Below are positions 43,973 through 51,720 of a stretch of DNA of 64,000 bases, one piece after another. A program made the translations under genes and the position numbers. The stretch is from contig NZ_JALBUT010000004.1 in NCBI RefSeq assembly GCF_033971905.1, forward strand, positions 124,001-188,000, written 5' to 3'. The notes under the pieces are model-generated. The model was not told where the DNA came from. It made no database searches and saw only the letters and a program-made list of their open reading frames with translations. Source of the DNA: Intestinicryptomonas porci (lineage in GTDB: Bacteria > Verrucomicrobiota > Verrucomicrobiia > Opitutales > Intestinicryptomonadaceae). Position 1 is the first letter of the stretch, and each line of letters starts with the position of its first letter.

Positions 43973-44140
43973 TTATTTTTTTGATATATAAAATCCGCAA
44001 CATTTTGGAGAAAGAGAGTTTGTCGATTGCAATATCTTGCCGCACCGAATGCAATGGTATGTATAAACCTGCTGGGCGAAAGAATATATTCCCGCCAAAA
44101 ACAATGCCGATATTATTGCGATTTTTATTTTTTTTGTCAT
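43973..44140 (-). CDS. Small exported Cys-rich peptide
   Basis: 55 residues: a signal peptide (MTKKIKIAIISALFLAGIYSFA) and a mature part of about 33 residues, QQVYTYHCIRCGK...SPKCCGFYISKK. The CxxC and CC pairs, spaced by 15 residues, look like a minimal zinc ribbon or two disulfides. A strong AGGAAGG ribosome-binding site stands six bases before the ATG and a terminator follows the stop, so it appears to be a real, separately transcribed gene despite its size. I do not recognise the family. Confidence 0.72.
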   Translation of the reverse strand: MTKKIKIAIISALFLAGIYSFAQQVYTYHCIRCGKILQSTNSLSPKCCGFYISKK

Positions 44141-44280
44141 AATTGCCTTCCTGTTTTTAGAGTGTTATACAAGTAATTCGCAAAAACAAAAAAAATCTCA
44201 CGCATTAAAAAAAATTTTTTTTAAGAAGGAGATAAAAAAATGCGCTTCGGATTAAATTGTATAAAGCAATTTAATCCGAC

Positions 44281-45603
44281 CTATTTTGAAGCTTTTGGAT
44301 TTTCCGAAGACGATTTGTCAAGAAATTGCTTTATGAGAGCCTTGCCCGTATCGGTATTTGCCAAAGCTTCGAGCATACCGCCTATCGCGGTGCCGCCTTT
44401 AGGGGAAAAGACTTCCCTTACCGAATTTACGCCGGAATCAATATCGCCCGCATTCGCAATGACTTTTATTTGAGCCTTGCCCAAATTTTTTGCCTGTTCA
44501 ATGCCGACAGCCTGGTTTGCGCGAACTTGTTCTATGCGGATTAAATATTCCTGATACGGCTTGTTTTCGCCGATTTTTGCCGCAAGTTCGGTTTGGGCGG
44601 TTACGCTTGCAAGCTGGTCAAGCTCTTTTGCCTTTGCCATCGCCTTGCCTTCGGCTTCTATGCCGCTCGCCTCTTTTTGCTTTGCTGACAAATTGGCGTC
44701 GGCTATGGTGGTGATGACCTTTGCCTCCTGTTCCGCCTTGATAATTTCGGCTTGGCGCCTTATTTCAGCCTGCTTGACTTCTTGGACTCTCGCAACTTCC
44801 ATCTCTTTTTCTTTTGTGAGCTTGGCTTGCGAGGCAATTTCCTGCTGCGCGATTTGGTCTTGTATGCCGACAGCCTGGTTGACTTCCGCCTTCCTTTTGC
44901 CGACGGCTTCCGCCGCATCCTGCGCCTTGACTTCGATAATTCTCTGCGCCTCGATTTCAGCGGTTTTTGCAATTTGCCTGTTCTTGGCGACTTCTATGCG
45001 TGATTCCTTTTCAATGTCCGACTTCTTCTTTGCCATTATGTTTGATATGACCTCTTCGCCCTTCGCGTCGCGAATATCCATAAGCTCGATGTTTTTTACA
45101 GGGACAACGCCCCATTCGTGCAACTGGTTTGAAACCGCGTTCGTAAATTTTTCGCCATAGACAGAGCGTTCCGACATAATGTCTTCAAGCTTCGCGTTCG
45201 CCATTATGGAGCGGACTGCGCCTTGAACGATGCCCTTCAAGTGGTCCTGCAACTCGCCGAAAGAACCGACTTTGTTTGCGGCTTCATTGGTGTCGGCAAT
45301 TCTAAAAAACGCCTTTATGTCCAAAACAAAGGGAACCCTGTCTTGGTCGTAGGCTTCGTACGCGTCCAAATTCAAGTCGAAATTTGATACGGGAAGCTCG
45401 CGTTTTGTTATGCCGAAAACGGGAATCCATGCGGGAAATTCGTAATAAACGTTTCCGCCCGCCTGCCCTTTGCCGTATGAAATGGTTTTTCTGCTATACT
45501 GCAATATATGCACCATGTTTGTGGGTACAACCCTGCGCAGGGTAACAATCCACCAAGCAAGCGCAATTATCAATATAATGGGAATAATTATTAGTGCGGT
45601 CAT
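44281..45603 (-). CDS. Flotillin-like SPFH/band 7 protein
   Basis: 440 residues: one N-terminal membrane helix (about 2-22), an SPFH domain (about 28-190), then a long Ala/Glu/Lys/Gln-rich coiled coil (about 185-390) and a C-terminal segment with GGMLEALANTDTGKALI. This is the YqiK/FloA-FloT layout of bacterial flotillins, which scaffold functional membrane microdomains by forming oligomeric rings. No NfeD partner gene is adjacent. Transcribed alone; about 130 bp of AT-rich sequence upstream. Confidence 0.9.
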   Translation of the reverse strand: MTALIIIPIILIIALAWWIVTLRRVVPTNMVHILQYSRKTISYGKGQAGGNVYYEFPAWIPVFGITKRELPVSNFDLNLDAYEAYDQDRVPFVLDIKAFFRIADTNEAANKVGSFGELQDHLKGIVQGAVRSIMANAKLEDIMSERSVYGEKFTNAVSNQLHEWGVVPVKNIELMDIRDAKGEEVISNIMAKKKSDIEKESRIEVAKNRQIAKTAEIEAQRIIEVKAQDAAEAVGKRKAEVNQAVGIQDQIAQQEIASQAKLTKEKEMEVARVQEVKQAEIRRQAEIIKAEQEAKVITTIADANLSAKQKEASGIEAEGKAMAKAKELDQLASVTAQTELAAKIGENKPYQEYLIRIEQVRANQAVGIEQAKNLGKAQIKVIANAGDIDSGVNSVREVFSPKGGTAIGGMLEALANTDTGKALIKQFLDKSSSENPKASK

Positions 45604-45730
45604 ATTTTTATTTTGTTTTGAGAAATTATTACATATATATTTAACAGTAATTAATCAAGCTTTTAAGAAATCTAAATTTGTAATTTCCCCAAATGTTGAA
45701 AGTTTAATCTCCAACTTAAAAAATAGAGTT

Positions 45731-46891
45731 TTAATATCCGGGACCATACATAATATCAAATTTGTACACGGATTTTGAAGTAAAAACTTCCCCGGGCGTT
45801 ATCAGGGTCGGCGGGAAAAAGTTTTTTTGGTTTGGTTGGTCGGGGTGATGCTGTGGCTCAATTACAAAACCCGCATATTTGTGGTAATATTTCCCGTTAG
45901 CGCCTTTTATGGTTCCGTCAAACCCCTGCCCTGTGTAAAGCTGCAGGCAAGGCTCTTCGGTGTAAACTTCGAGAGTTCTTCCGCTTTTGGGGCAGGTTAT
46001 CTTGCAGGCCAACCCCAAGGTGTCAACGGGTTTGTTCAGCACAAAATTATGGTCGTATGCGCCGCCTCCCATTTTTAGGGCGAGCTGCGGATGGTTTACA
46101 TTAAGCCTCTGTCCTATTGCCATTGAATCCAACGTAAAGTCAAAAGGCGTATCTTTTACCGAGAGCAAATGTCCTGTCGGTATCAGCTCTTCGTTTACGG
46201 GAGTGATATAATTTGCGTTGATTTTTAAATGGTGCGTCAAAATACTTCCATTGCCCGCGCCGGCAAGGTTGAAATAAGGATGCCATGTGAGGTTGCAAAC
46301 CGTAGGCTTGTCAGTTGAGACTTGGTATTCGATGGTAAAGTTGTTGTCGTTATCGAGCTTGTATATTGCAACGACGTCCATATTTCCCGGATAGCCCATG
46401 TCTCCGTCGGGGCTTCTCAATGTAAACTTTACTCCTGCAAACTTTTCACCCGACAAATCCTTCCCTTTGATTTCTTCGGCTTTCCAAACTTTTCTGTAAA
46501 AGCCCTGAGAGCCTCCGTGCAGGGAATTTTTGCCCTCGTTTGCGTCAACAGTATAAACTTCATCCCCTATTTTGAACTGCGATTTTGCCAAACGGTTGCC
46601 GTACCTTCCGACAATCGGACCCAAAAAGTTCTTGTTCTTTTCGTAAGAAGAAATGTCAGGGAGATTTAAAACGACGTTTTCAAAATTTCCGTTCTTATCG
46701 GGAACAACCACGTCCGTCACTGTTGCGCCGTAAGTGATTGCCTTAACTTCCATTCCGTTTGAATTTTTTATCGTGTAGCATTCGACTTTCTCGCCGGACG
46801 AAGTTGTGCCGTAATATTCGACTTTGACGCTCTGCGCAAACAAAACCGCGCAACCAATGACCGCCAGAATTGAAACAATTTGTTTTTTCAT
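45731..46891 (-). CDS. galM: Aldose 1-epimerase (galactose mutarotase), exported
   Basis: 386 residues with a signal peptide (MKKQIVSILAVIGCAVLFAQS). Interconverts alpha and beta anomers of galactose/glucose. Conserved blocks are VGRYGNRLAKSQF, LHGGSQGFYRKVW, TWHPYFNLAG (catalytic His), and FVIEPQHHPDQPN (catalytic Glu), ending with PGEVFTSKSVYKF. The export signal places it in the periplasm, where it would process sugars released by extracellular glycosidases. Monocistronic. Confidence 0.93.
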   Translation of the reverse strand: MKKQIVSILAVIGCAVLFAQSVKVEYYGTTSSGEKVECYTIKNSNGMEVKAITYGATVTDVVVPDKNGNFENVVLNLPDISSYEKNKNFLGPIVGRYGNRLAKSQFKIGDEVYTVDANEGKNSLHGGSQGFYRKVWKAEEIKGKDLSGEKFAGVKFTLRSPDGDMGYPGNMDVVAIYKLDNDNNFTIEYQVSTDKPTVCNLTWHPYFNLAGAGNGSILTHHLKINANYITPVNEELIPTGHLLSVKDTPFDFTLDSMAIGQRLNVNHPQLALKMGGGAYDHNFVLNKPVDTLGLACKITCPKSGRTLEVYTEEPCLQLYTGQGFDGTIKGANGKYYHKYAGFVIEPQHHPDQPNQKNFFPPTLITPGEVFTSKSVYKFDIMYGPGY

Positions 46892-46990
46892 TGCCGTATG
46901 AATTTATTTGCTTGATAAAATTTATCTTAAAGAAAAACCGCAGTTTATGTAAAGAATAAACTGCTTGGCAAATATCGCGGCAATTCTGTT

Positions 46991-47530
46991 TTATTTCGGG
47001 ATTAAATCTTTGTTAAACAAAAGCTTGGAAACGTCGTAATTTCGTTCTTTTGCAAGGTTTATGATTTTGTTGAGAGTTTCGGCGTCCATTTGCGGAATTC
47101 TCGAAAGTATCCACAAGTACTTTTTGCCGTTTCCGCCAACTAATGCCCATTGGTAGTCTTCATCCAATTCCAAAATGAAATAATTGGCGTAAAACGGTCT
47201 GAAAAAACTAATTCTAAGCTTTGAAAAATCTTTTGGGTCCGGAGCATAGCCTCTGGCGGAAGCCGAAACCTTGCGCCCGTTTTTGTCGGTTGCGGAATTT
47301 ATTATAAAAACAGTGCCGTCGCGGTTTAATTTGTAAAACGCCTGCGAATTGTATTTGCCGCGCTGAAACGAAGTGTCCAATCGGGCGATTTCATGCCATG
47401 TACCCATATATTTGTTTATGTCAACATTTCGGGCGGTCTTTACATTTGAAAACATTCCTCTGCATGCGAATACGAGAGCCGCAACGCACGCCAAAAGCAT
47501 AATGATTATCAAAATAATGTTCGCTTCCAC
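46991..47530 (-). CDS. Membrane-anchored lipocalin
   Basis: 179 residues. An N-terminal hydrophobic helix (about 4-24) has no lipobox Cys at a typical position, so it is likely a membrane anchor or uncleaved signal. The lipocalin domain starts VDINKYMGTWHEIARLDTSFQRG (the GxW motif). It continues with YFILELDEDYQWALVGG and LWILSRIPQMD, as in Blc-type bacterial lipocalins that bind lysophospholipids or fatty acids at the envelope. The gene ends before the GalM gene and diverges from the DUF2157 gene by about 58 bp. Confidence 0.9.
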   Translation of the reverse strand: MEANIILIIIMLLACVAALVFACRGMFSNVKTARNVDINKYMGTWHEIARLDTSFQRGKYNSQAFYKLNRDGTVFIINSATDKNGRKVSASARGYAPDPKDFSKLRISFFRPFYANYFILELDEDYQWALVGGNGKKYLWILSRIPQMDAETLNKIINLAKERNYDVSKLLFNKDLIPK

Positions 47531-47588
47531 AATTATTTATTCGGCATTTTTATTGACGCGTAAAAAAATAATATGCTAAAAATAAATT

Positions 47589-48896
47589 ATGAGTAATTTT
47601 GAAAAACGCCTGCTTGACAAATTGCCCGAATATTACGATGCAGGGCTCATTGACACATTCTCGGAACAGCGTTTGAGGAGCTATTTGAGCGAAAAATCAG
47701 CAGCTTCGGGGAAATTTTTTACCACTCTTTCAATTTACATTCTTGCGGCCGCGGTCGCGATTTTGGGGGTATTTTTGCTTTTGCAATATAACTGGGAAAA
47801 TTTCCAAGACGTTACAAAACTTGTTATCGGCTTTATCCCTCTTCTTTTTTCTGCGGTTTTCGGAATTTTGTATTTTGCAAAATTTTTTAAGAATGCGCTA
47901 TTTGCCGACATTGCCGCGATTTTAAACCTCCTCGGGGTAATAGCGGCAGTTCTTATAACAAACGACGTGTTTTATCTTTACGGAAGCGAATATCATGCGT
48001 GGGCGACCATAATTTTAACAGCCTTGCCGATTCCCTTTATTTTCAGGTCTTCGCTTTCCGCGCTGTTTTTAATTATTTTGACGCTTTCTAATTCCCATTT
48101 TGAAACTGCTGAAATTCAAAATCTCTTTTGTTTTACAAACGTAATATTGGCGTTTTTTATTTATAAAAAATCATATGACGACACGAGGGCTGTAAATTTT
48201 GTTTCGTACATTTTATTGTGCCTAATTTTGCCATTCATATTTTTTGTTTCCGACATTTTTTCAGCGTTTGTAAATGACGCAACATTTTTTGCGTTGGGAG
48301 CCGCAATTCCGCTTTTAAAATTTGCAAAGCAAAAAGAGATTAAAGATGTTTTCCCGATATGTTTTTCGTGGATTTGGATTATAGCGTTTGTATATATATT
48401 TTATTGCGGAAGCGTATATTTTAACACAACGCTTTCCATACGCGCTTTTTTTGAAAGCTTAAAAGAAATGCATAATTTGAACTTTCTGGCAATAGGAAGT
48501 TTTTATGCGGCAAATTTCTATTTCGTTTGCAAATTTTTCAAGTCGCTTTTCGACAAGGAAACAAACAAAGCTTATGTAGTACTCTCCGCCGTTGGCTTTT
48601 TCCCGATATTTCTTCTTAGCACAATGGAAGAAAAAGTTGACATAAATACGGTACAAAATTTTATTTGCGCCTATGTGTTTTTAAGCGCGTTTGCATTCGT
48701 CCTTTCTGCAATAAGGCGCAAGAGTTTCGTACTTTTAAACTGCGGGTCTTTGCTTGTTGTGGTTTGGGCAGTTTCAAAGTTTTTTAGCGATAATTTGGAT
48801 TCTCTTTCTGTGTCAAAGTCGCTGCTTATTGCAGGACTAATCATTGCCGCTTTAAATTTTAGTTTAAGCAAGCTCTTAAAAAACATCGGGGAATAA
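47589..48896 (+). CDS. DUF2157-type polytopic membrane protein
   Basis: 435 residues. A short cytoplasmic N-terminus (FEKRLLDKLPEYYDAGLIDTFSEQRLRSYL) resembles the DUF2157 domain; it is followed by about twelve hydrophobic helices with few charged residues. Function is unknown. DUF2157 proteins are often followed by a second membrane-anchored protein (DUF4401/GDYXXLXY type), and here a small exported protein starts four bases after the stop, so the two form one transcript. No enzymatic motif is visible. Confidence 0.78.
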   Translation: MSNFEKRLLDKLPEYYDAGLIDTFSEQRLRSYLSEKSAASGKFFTTLSIYILAAAVAILGVFLLLQYNWENFQDVTKLVIGFIPLLFSAVFGILYFAKFFKNALFADIAAILNLLGVIAAVLITNDVFYLYGSEYHAWATIILTALPIPFIFRSSLSALFLIILTLSNSHFETAEIQNLFCFTNVILAFFIYKKSYDDTRAVNFVSYILLCLILPFIFFVSDIFSAFVNDATFFALGAAIPLLKFAKQKEIKDVFPICFSWIWIIAFVYIFYCGSVYFNTTLSIRAFFESLKEMHNLNFLAIGSFYAANFYFVCKFFKSLFDKETNKAYVVLSAVGFFPIFLLSTMEEKVDINTVQNFICAYVFLSAFAFVLSAIRRKSFVLLNCGSLLVVVWAVSKFFSDNLDSLSVSKSLLIAGLIIAALNFSLSKLLKNIGE

Positions 48897-48900
48897 TGCT

Positions 48901-49326
48901 ATGAAAAAAATACCGCTTTTAATTTTATTTATAGTTGTAATTCTAATACAAGCTTCTCTTCCCTTAAACACAATAACAAGCCAGTACATTACAAGAAAAT
49001 ACGGAGTAGAAGTGCTTGAAGATATTAAAACGGGCAACAATCGAATATACAATGATGAACACTATATTAAATTTGGCAAAAATGAAAAGATTTTCCTAAA
49101 AAAGGAAGTTGCAGAAATCTTAAAAGATAGGAATGTCAACCTAAAGACACATAGTATAAAATTAAAAGTCAAAACTTTGGGAGAAAAAAGAAGCATTGAA
49201 GATTTGATAATAGAAGGCATTGCCTTGAAAAATCCGTCAAAAGAAGATTTGGAACTTCTAAAAACCAGACTTTCAAAACAATCCGAAAGCGCACAAAAAA
49301 ACAGTGATGAAATTTCGGAAAAGTAA
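48901..49326 (+). CDS. Hypothetical membrane-anchored protein, partner of DUF2157 protein
   Basis: 141 residues: an N-terminal hydrophobic helix (KKIPLLILFIVVILIQASLP), then a Lys/Glu/Asn-rich extracytoplasmic region ending in a Ser/Gln/Lys-rich tail. It occupies the place where a GDYXXLXY protein would be expected after DUF2157, but I cannot find that motif, so it may be a divergent or degenerate form. Four bases after the preceding gene and followed by a terminator. Function unknown. Confidence 0.65.
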   Translation: MKKIPLLILFIVVILIQASLPLNTITSQYITRKYGVEVLEDIKTGNNRIYNDEHYIKFGKNEKIFLKKEVAEILKDRNVNLKTHSIKLKVKTLGEKRSIEDLIIEGIALKNPSKEDLELLKTRLSKQSESAQKNSDEISEK

Positions 49327-49342
49327 TACAGTTTTGCCATGC

Positions 49343-49380
49343 AAAAAAAACCGCAGCGTTTAAACTGCGGTTTTTATTTT
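49343..49380. terminator. Bidirectional intrinsic terminator
   Basis: Perfect stem aaaccgcag / ctgcggttt with an eight-base loop, A-run before and T-run after, between the convergent DUF2157 pair and lpxA. Confidence 0.92.
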
Positions 49381-49381
49381 A

Positions 49382-50158
49382 TTAAAAACCTCTCTGGCTC
49401 GGCTCTTTTGCAAACGCTATTATCGACTTTAAAACTCTCGAAGTTTGAGCTTGCGGGTGCTCTTCCAATGCCGCAATAGCGTGCTTGCGCGAAAGCCCCC
49501 TCTTGTAAATCGTTTTAAAAGCGTAAAAAGCGAGATTTATTTCTTCTTCCGAAAAATTATTGCGCTGCATGTTCAGCTTGTTTATGGAACATGGAACTGC
49601 GGGGAAGCCGTCCGACATCATAAATGGAGGTATGTCTTTCGAGCCCTTAGAGCAACCGCCAAGCATCGAATATTCTCCGACTCTCGAAAACTGGTGAAGC
49701 CCCGCATTCCAGCCTATAACCGCGTGGTCGTCAACTCTGACGTGCCCGCCGAGAGCCGTATGCGCGCTCATAATCACGAAATTACCCACAACACAGTCAT
49801 GCGCAACATGGCTGTAAGCGATGAAAAGATTGTTATTGCCAATTGTGGTAAAAGTGTTGTCGGCAGTGGCAAGATGCGCGGTCGTGTATTCCCTGAATAC
49901 GTTGTTATCTCCTATTACAAGCCCCGTTTTTCCGCCTTTATATTTAAGGTCGTTTGTCTTGCCCCCGATGAAGGCATACGGAAAAACCTGGTTGTTTTTG
50001 CCCATTTTCGTAAACCCGTCAACGGTGGCATGGTGCGCAATAATTGTGCCCGCTCCCAGCTCCACTTCCGAGCCTATATAGGCGTACGCTCCAATTTCGA
50101 CATCGTCTGCGAGTTTTGCTCCGTCCTCAATGATTGCAGTTGGATGAATTTTCGGCAT
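49382..50158 (-). CDS. lpxA: UDP-N-acetylglucosamine acyltransferase LpxA
   Basis: First step of lipid A synthesis. 258 residues with left-handed beta-helix hexapeptide repeats over about 1-185 and a C-terminal helical domain. Catalytic His120 is in SHVAHDCVVGN and the start MPKIHPTAIIEDGAKL is typical. It lies 14 bp after the lpxC-fabZ fusion, in an operon with it. Length is slightly shorter than E. coli LpxA (262), normal for this group. Confidence 0.97.
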   Translation of the reverse strand: MPKIHPTAIIEDGAKLADDVEIGAYAYIGSEVELGAGTIIAHHATVDGFTKMGKNNQVFPYAFIGGKTNDLKYKGGKTGLVIGDNNVFREYTTAHLATADNTFTTIGNNNLFIAYSHVAHDCVVGNFVIMSAHTALGGHVRVDDHAVIGWNAGLHQFSRVGEYSMLGGCSKGSKDIPPFMMSDGFPAVPCSINKLNMQRNNFSEEEINLAFYAFKTIYKRGLSRKHAIAALEEHPQAQTSRVLKSIIAFAKEPSQRGF

Positions 50159-50172
50159 ATTTTTAAGTTAAA

Positions 50173-51504
50173 TTAGTACGCGCTTGCGGAATCCACGAGG
50201 GTAAACATCAATGTCGCCGAGCTTACGGGCTTGCCGCCAACTTTGCATACGGCTTCCGCCGTGGCGATTTTGTTGTTTTTCACTTGCATAATTTTCGCCT
50301 CGATTTCGAGTTGGTCTCCGGGAATTACGGGTTTTCTGAATTTCACCTTGTCCGCGCTCATAAAGAATGCGATTTTCCCTTCCGCGGATACCCTGCGGAA
50401 CATCAGAATGCCCGCCGCCTGCGCCATTGCTTCGAGTTGCAAGACGCCCGGCATTACGGGATTTCCGGGGAAGTGCCCCTGAAAGAACGGCTCGTTTATC
50501 GTTACGTTTTTAATCGCAGTGATTTCGTCTTCGCCCCTTACGTCTATTATGCGGTCTATCATTATGAATGGATAGCGATGCGGCATAAGGTCGATTATTC
50601 TGCGGATGTCCAAAAAGTTTTCAGTAAAAATTTTGGTCTGCGGCAAAGCTTCTTTTTTTTTCGGAGAGGCTTCCGCGTCTTTCATCTGCTCAAAGATTTT
50701 AGATGTAAGCTTTGCGTTGAAAGCGTGCCCGGGGCGGATTGCAATGATGTGCGCCTTCAAGCGGACGCCGAGAAGCGATATGTCGCCCAAAATGTCCAAA
50801 ATCTTGTGGCGCACAAATTCGTCCTGATAGCGCAAAGGCTCTTTTGAAAGTATTTTGTCGCCTTTTATCACGATTGCGGAATCCAAACTTCCGCCCTGTA
50901 TTTTCCCCATTTTAAGAAGAGCCTCTATGTCTTCGTAAACAGTGAAAGTGCGGGCGGGAGCGATGCCACTTGCATAGGTTTCGGCGTCAATGTCGAGAGA
51001 AAGGTGCTGTGTGTGAATTCCGCGGTCGTCTGCGGAAGTGCAGGTAATTTTAAGACCGTCGTAAGGAAGAGCTATTATCGAACGGTTGCCTTCGCTTATG
51101 GAAAGGGGCGATTTGAGTTCGTAATACTTTCTTTCGGCGTCCTGCTCGACAGGCTCTGCCTGTAAAATCAAATTGACGAACAATTTTGAAGATCCGTCCA
51201 AAATCGGAGGCTCGGCGGCGTTCATTTCGACATAAACATTGTCGATATCCATGCTCCAAAGGGCAGACATTACATGTTCTATCGTATGGAGCTTGACGTG
51301 CCCCTGCGCTATGCTCGTGTTGCGTACGAGGTCGTCAACAAGCTCTATCGACGGCTTTATTTCGGGCTTGCCGTAAATATCCGTGCGCCTGAAAACTATG
51401 CCTGTGTTCGCGGGCGCGGGTTTTAGCGTGAGCGTTACATTGGCGGCAGTGTGCAATGACGTGCCGCTTATGCTTACTTCCCTTAAAATAGTTCTTTGCT
51501 TCAT
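50173..51504 (-). CDS. lpxC/fabZ: Bifunctional LpxC deacetylase / FabZ dehydratase fusion
   Basis: 443 residues with two enzymes. Residues about 1-275 are the Zn2+ deacetylase LpxC: HTIEH at 73-77, the AAEPPILDGSSKLFV segment, and HKILDILGD for the remaining metal His and Asp. Residues about 293-443 are FabZ: DLMPHRYPFIMIDR, then NEPFFQGHFPGNPVMPGVLQLEAMAQ with both the catalytic His and Glu. The same fusion is known in Bacteroidetes and some related phyla and couples lipid A commitment with fatty acid supply. First gene of the lpxCfabZ-lpxA operon; divergent from clpB. Confidence 0.96.
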   Translation of the reverse strand: MKQRTILREVSISGTSLHTAANVTLTLKPAPANTGIVFRRTDIYGKPEIKPSIELVDDLVRNTSIAQGHVKLHTIEHVMSALWSMDIDNVYVEMNAAEPPILDGSSKLFVNLILQAEPVEQDAERKYYELKSPLSISEGNRSIIALPYDGLKITCTSADDRGIHTQHLSLDIDAETYASGIAPARTFTVYEDIEALLKMGKIQGGSLDSAIVIKGDKILSKEPLRYQDEFVRHKILDILGDISLLGVRLKAHIIAIRPGHAFNAKLTSKIFEQMKDAEASPKKKEALPQTKIFTENFLDIRRIIDLMPHRYPFIMIDRIIDVRGEDEITAIKNVTINEPFFQGHFPGNPVMPGVLQLEAMAQAAGILMFRRVSAEGKIAFFMSADKVKFRKPVIPGDQLEIEAKIMQVKNNKIATAEAVCKVGGKPVSSATLMFTLVDSASAY

Positions 51505-51644
51505 TATTAAAAATTTAAATTAAAACGTATAAATTTATTTCGTAAAGCTTTTTGTGTCCGATATATTTATAAAAAGTCGATTTTTTTTGCGACAATATTT
51601 CCCCCCGCGGGTAAAAATGGCACATAAAAGAAAAAATCGGGTAC

Positions 51645-51673
51645 TTGGAAAATTTCAATTAGAAACTTATTAT
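51645..51673 (+). promoter_or_regulatory. Putative sigma-70 promoter of clpB
   Basis: TTGGAA at 51645-51650, a 17-base spacer and TATTAT at 51668-51673 give a good vegetative promoter; transcription would start near 51680, about 40 bases before the clpB ATG. Confidence 0.5.
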
Positions 51674-51689
51674 AAGCAATTTAAGAAAT

Positions 51690-51705
51690 TGGCACAAAAA
51701 GTGCT
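51690..51705 (+). repeat. Short GCAC-N5-GTGC dyad in the clpB leader
   Basis: ggcac and gtgct separated by five A residues give a compact dyad within the predicted 5' untranslated region, 15-30 bases before the ATG. It could be an operator or a small RNA hairpin near the start. It is not a CIRCE element, whose arms are nine bases with a nine-base spacer. Confidence 0.3.
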
Positions 51706-51720
51706 TAATATAAAAAACAT

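Noticed and set aside
51690..51705. Sigma-54-like -24/-12 promoter (GG-N10-GC) before clpB
   Set aside because: Spacing fits, but it would start transcription about five bases before the ATG, and a better sigma-70 promoter lies upstream; treated as a dyad instead.
51505..51720. CIRCE heat-shock operator before clpB
   Set aside because: Only a GCAC/GTGC core with a five-base spacer is present; the nine-base arms and nine-base spacer are not.
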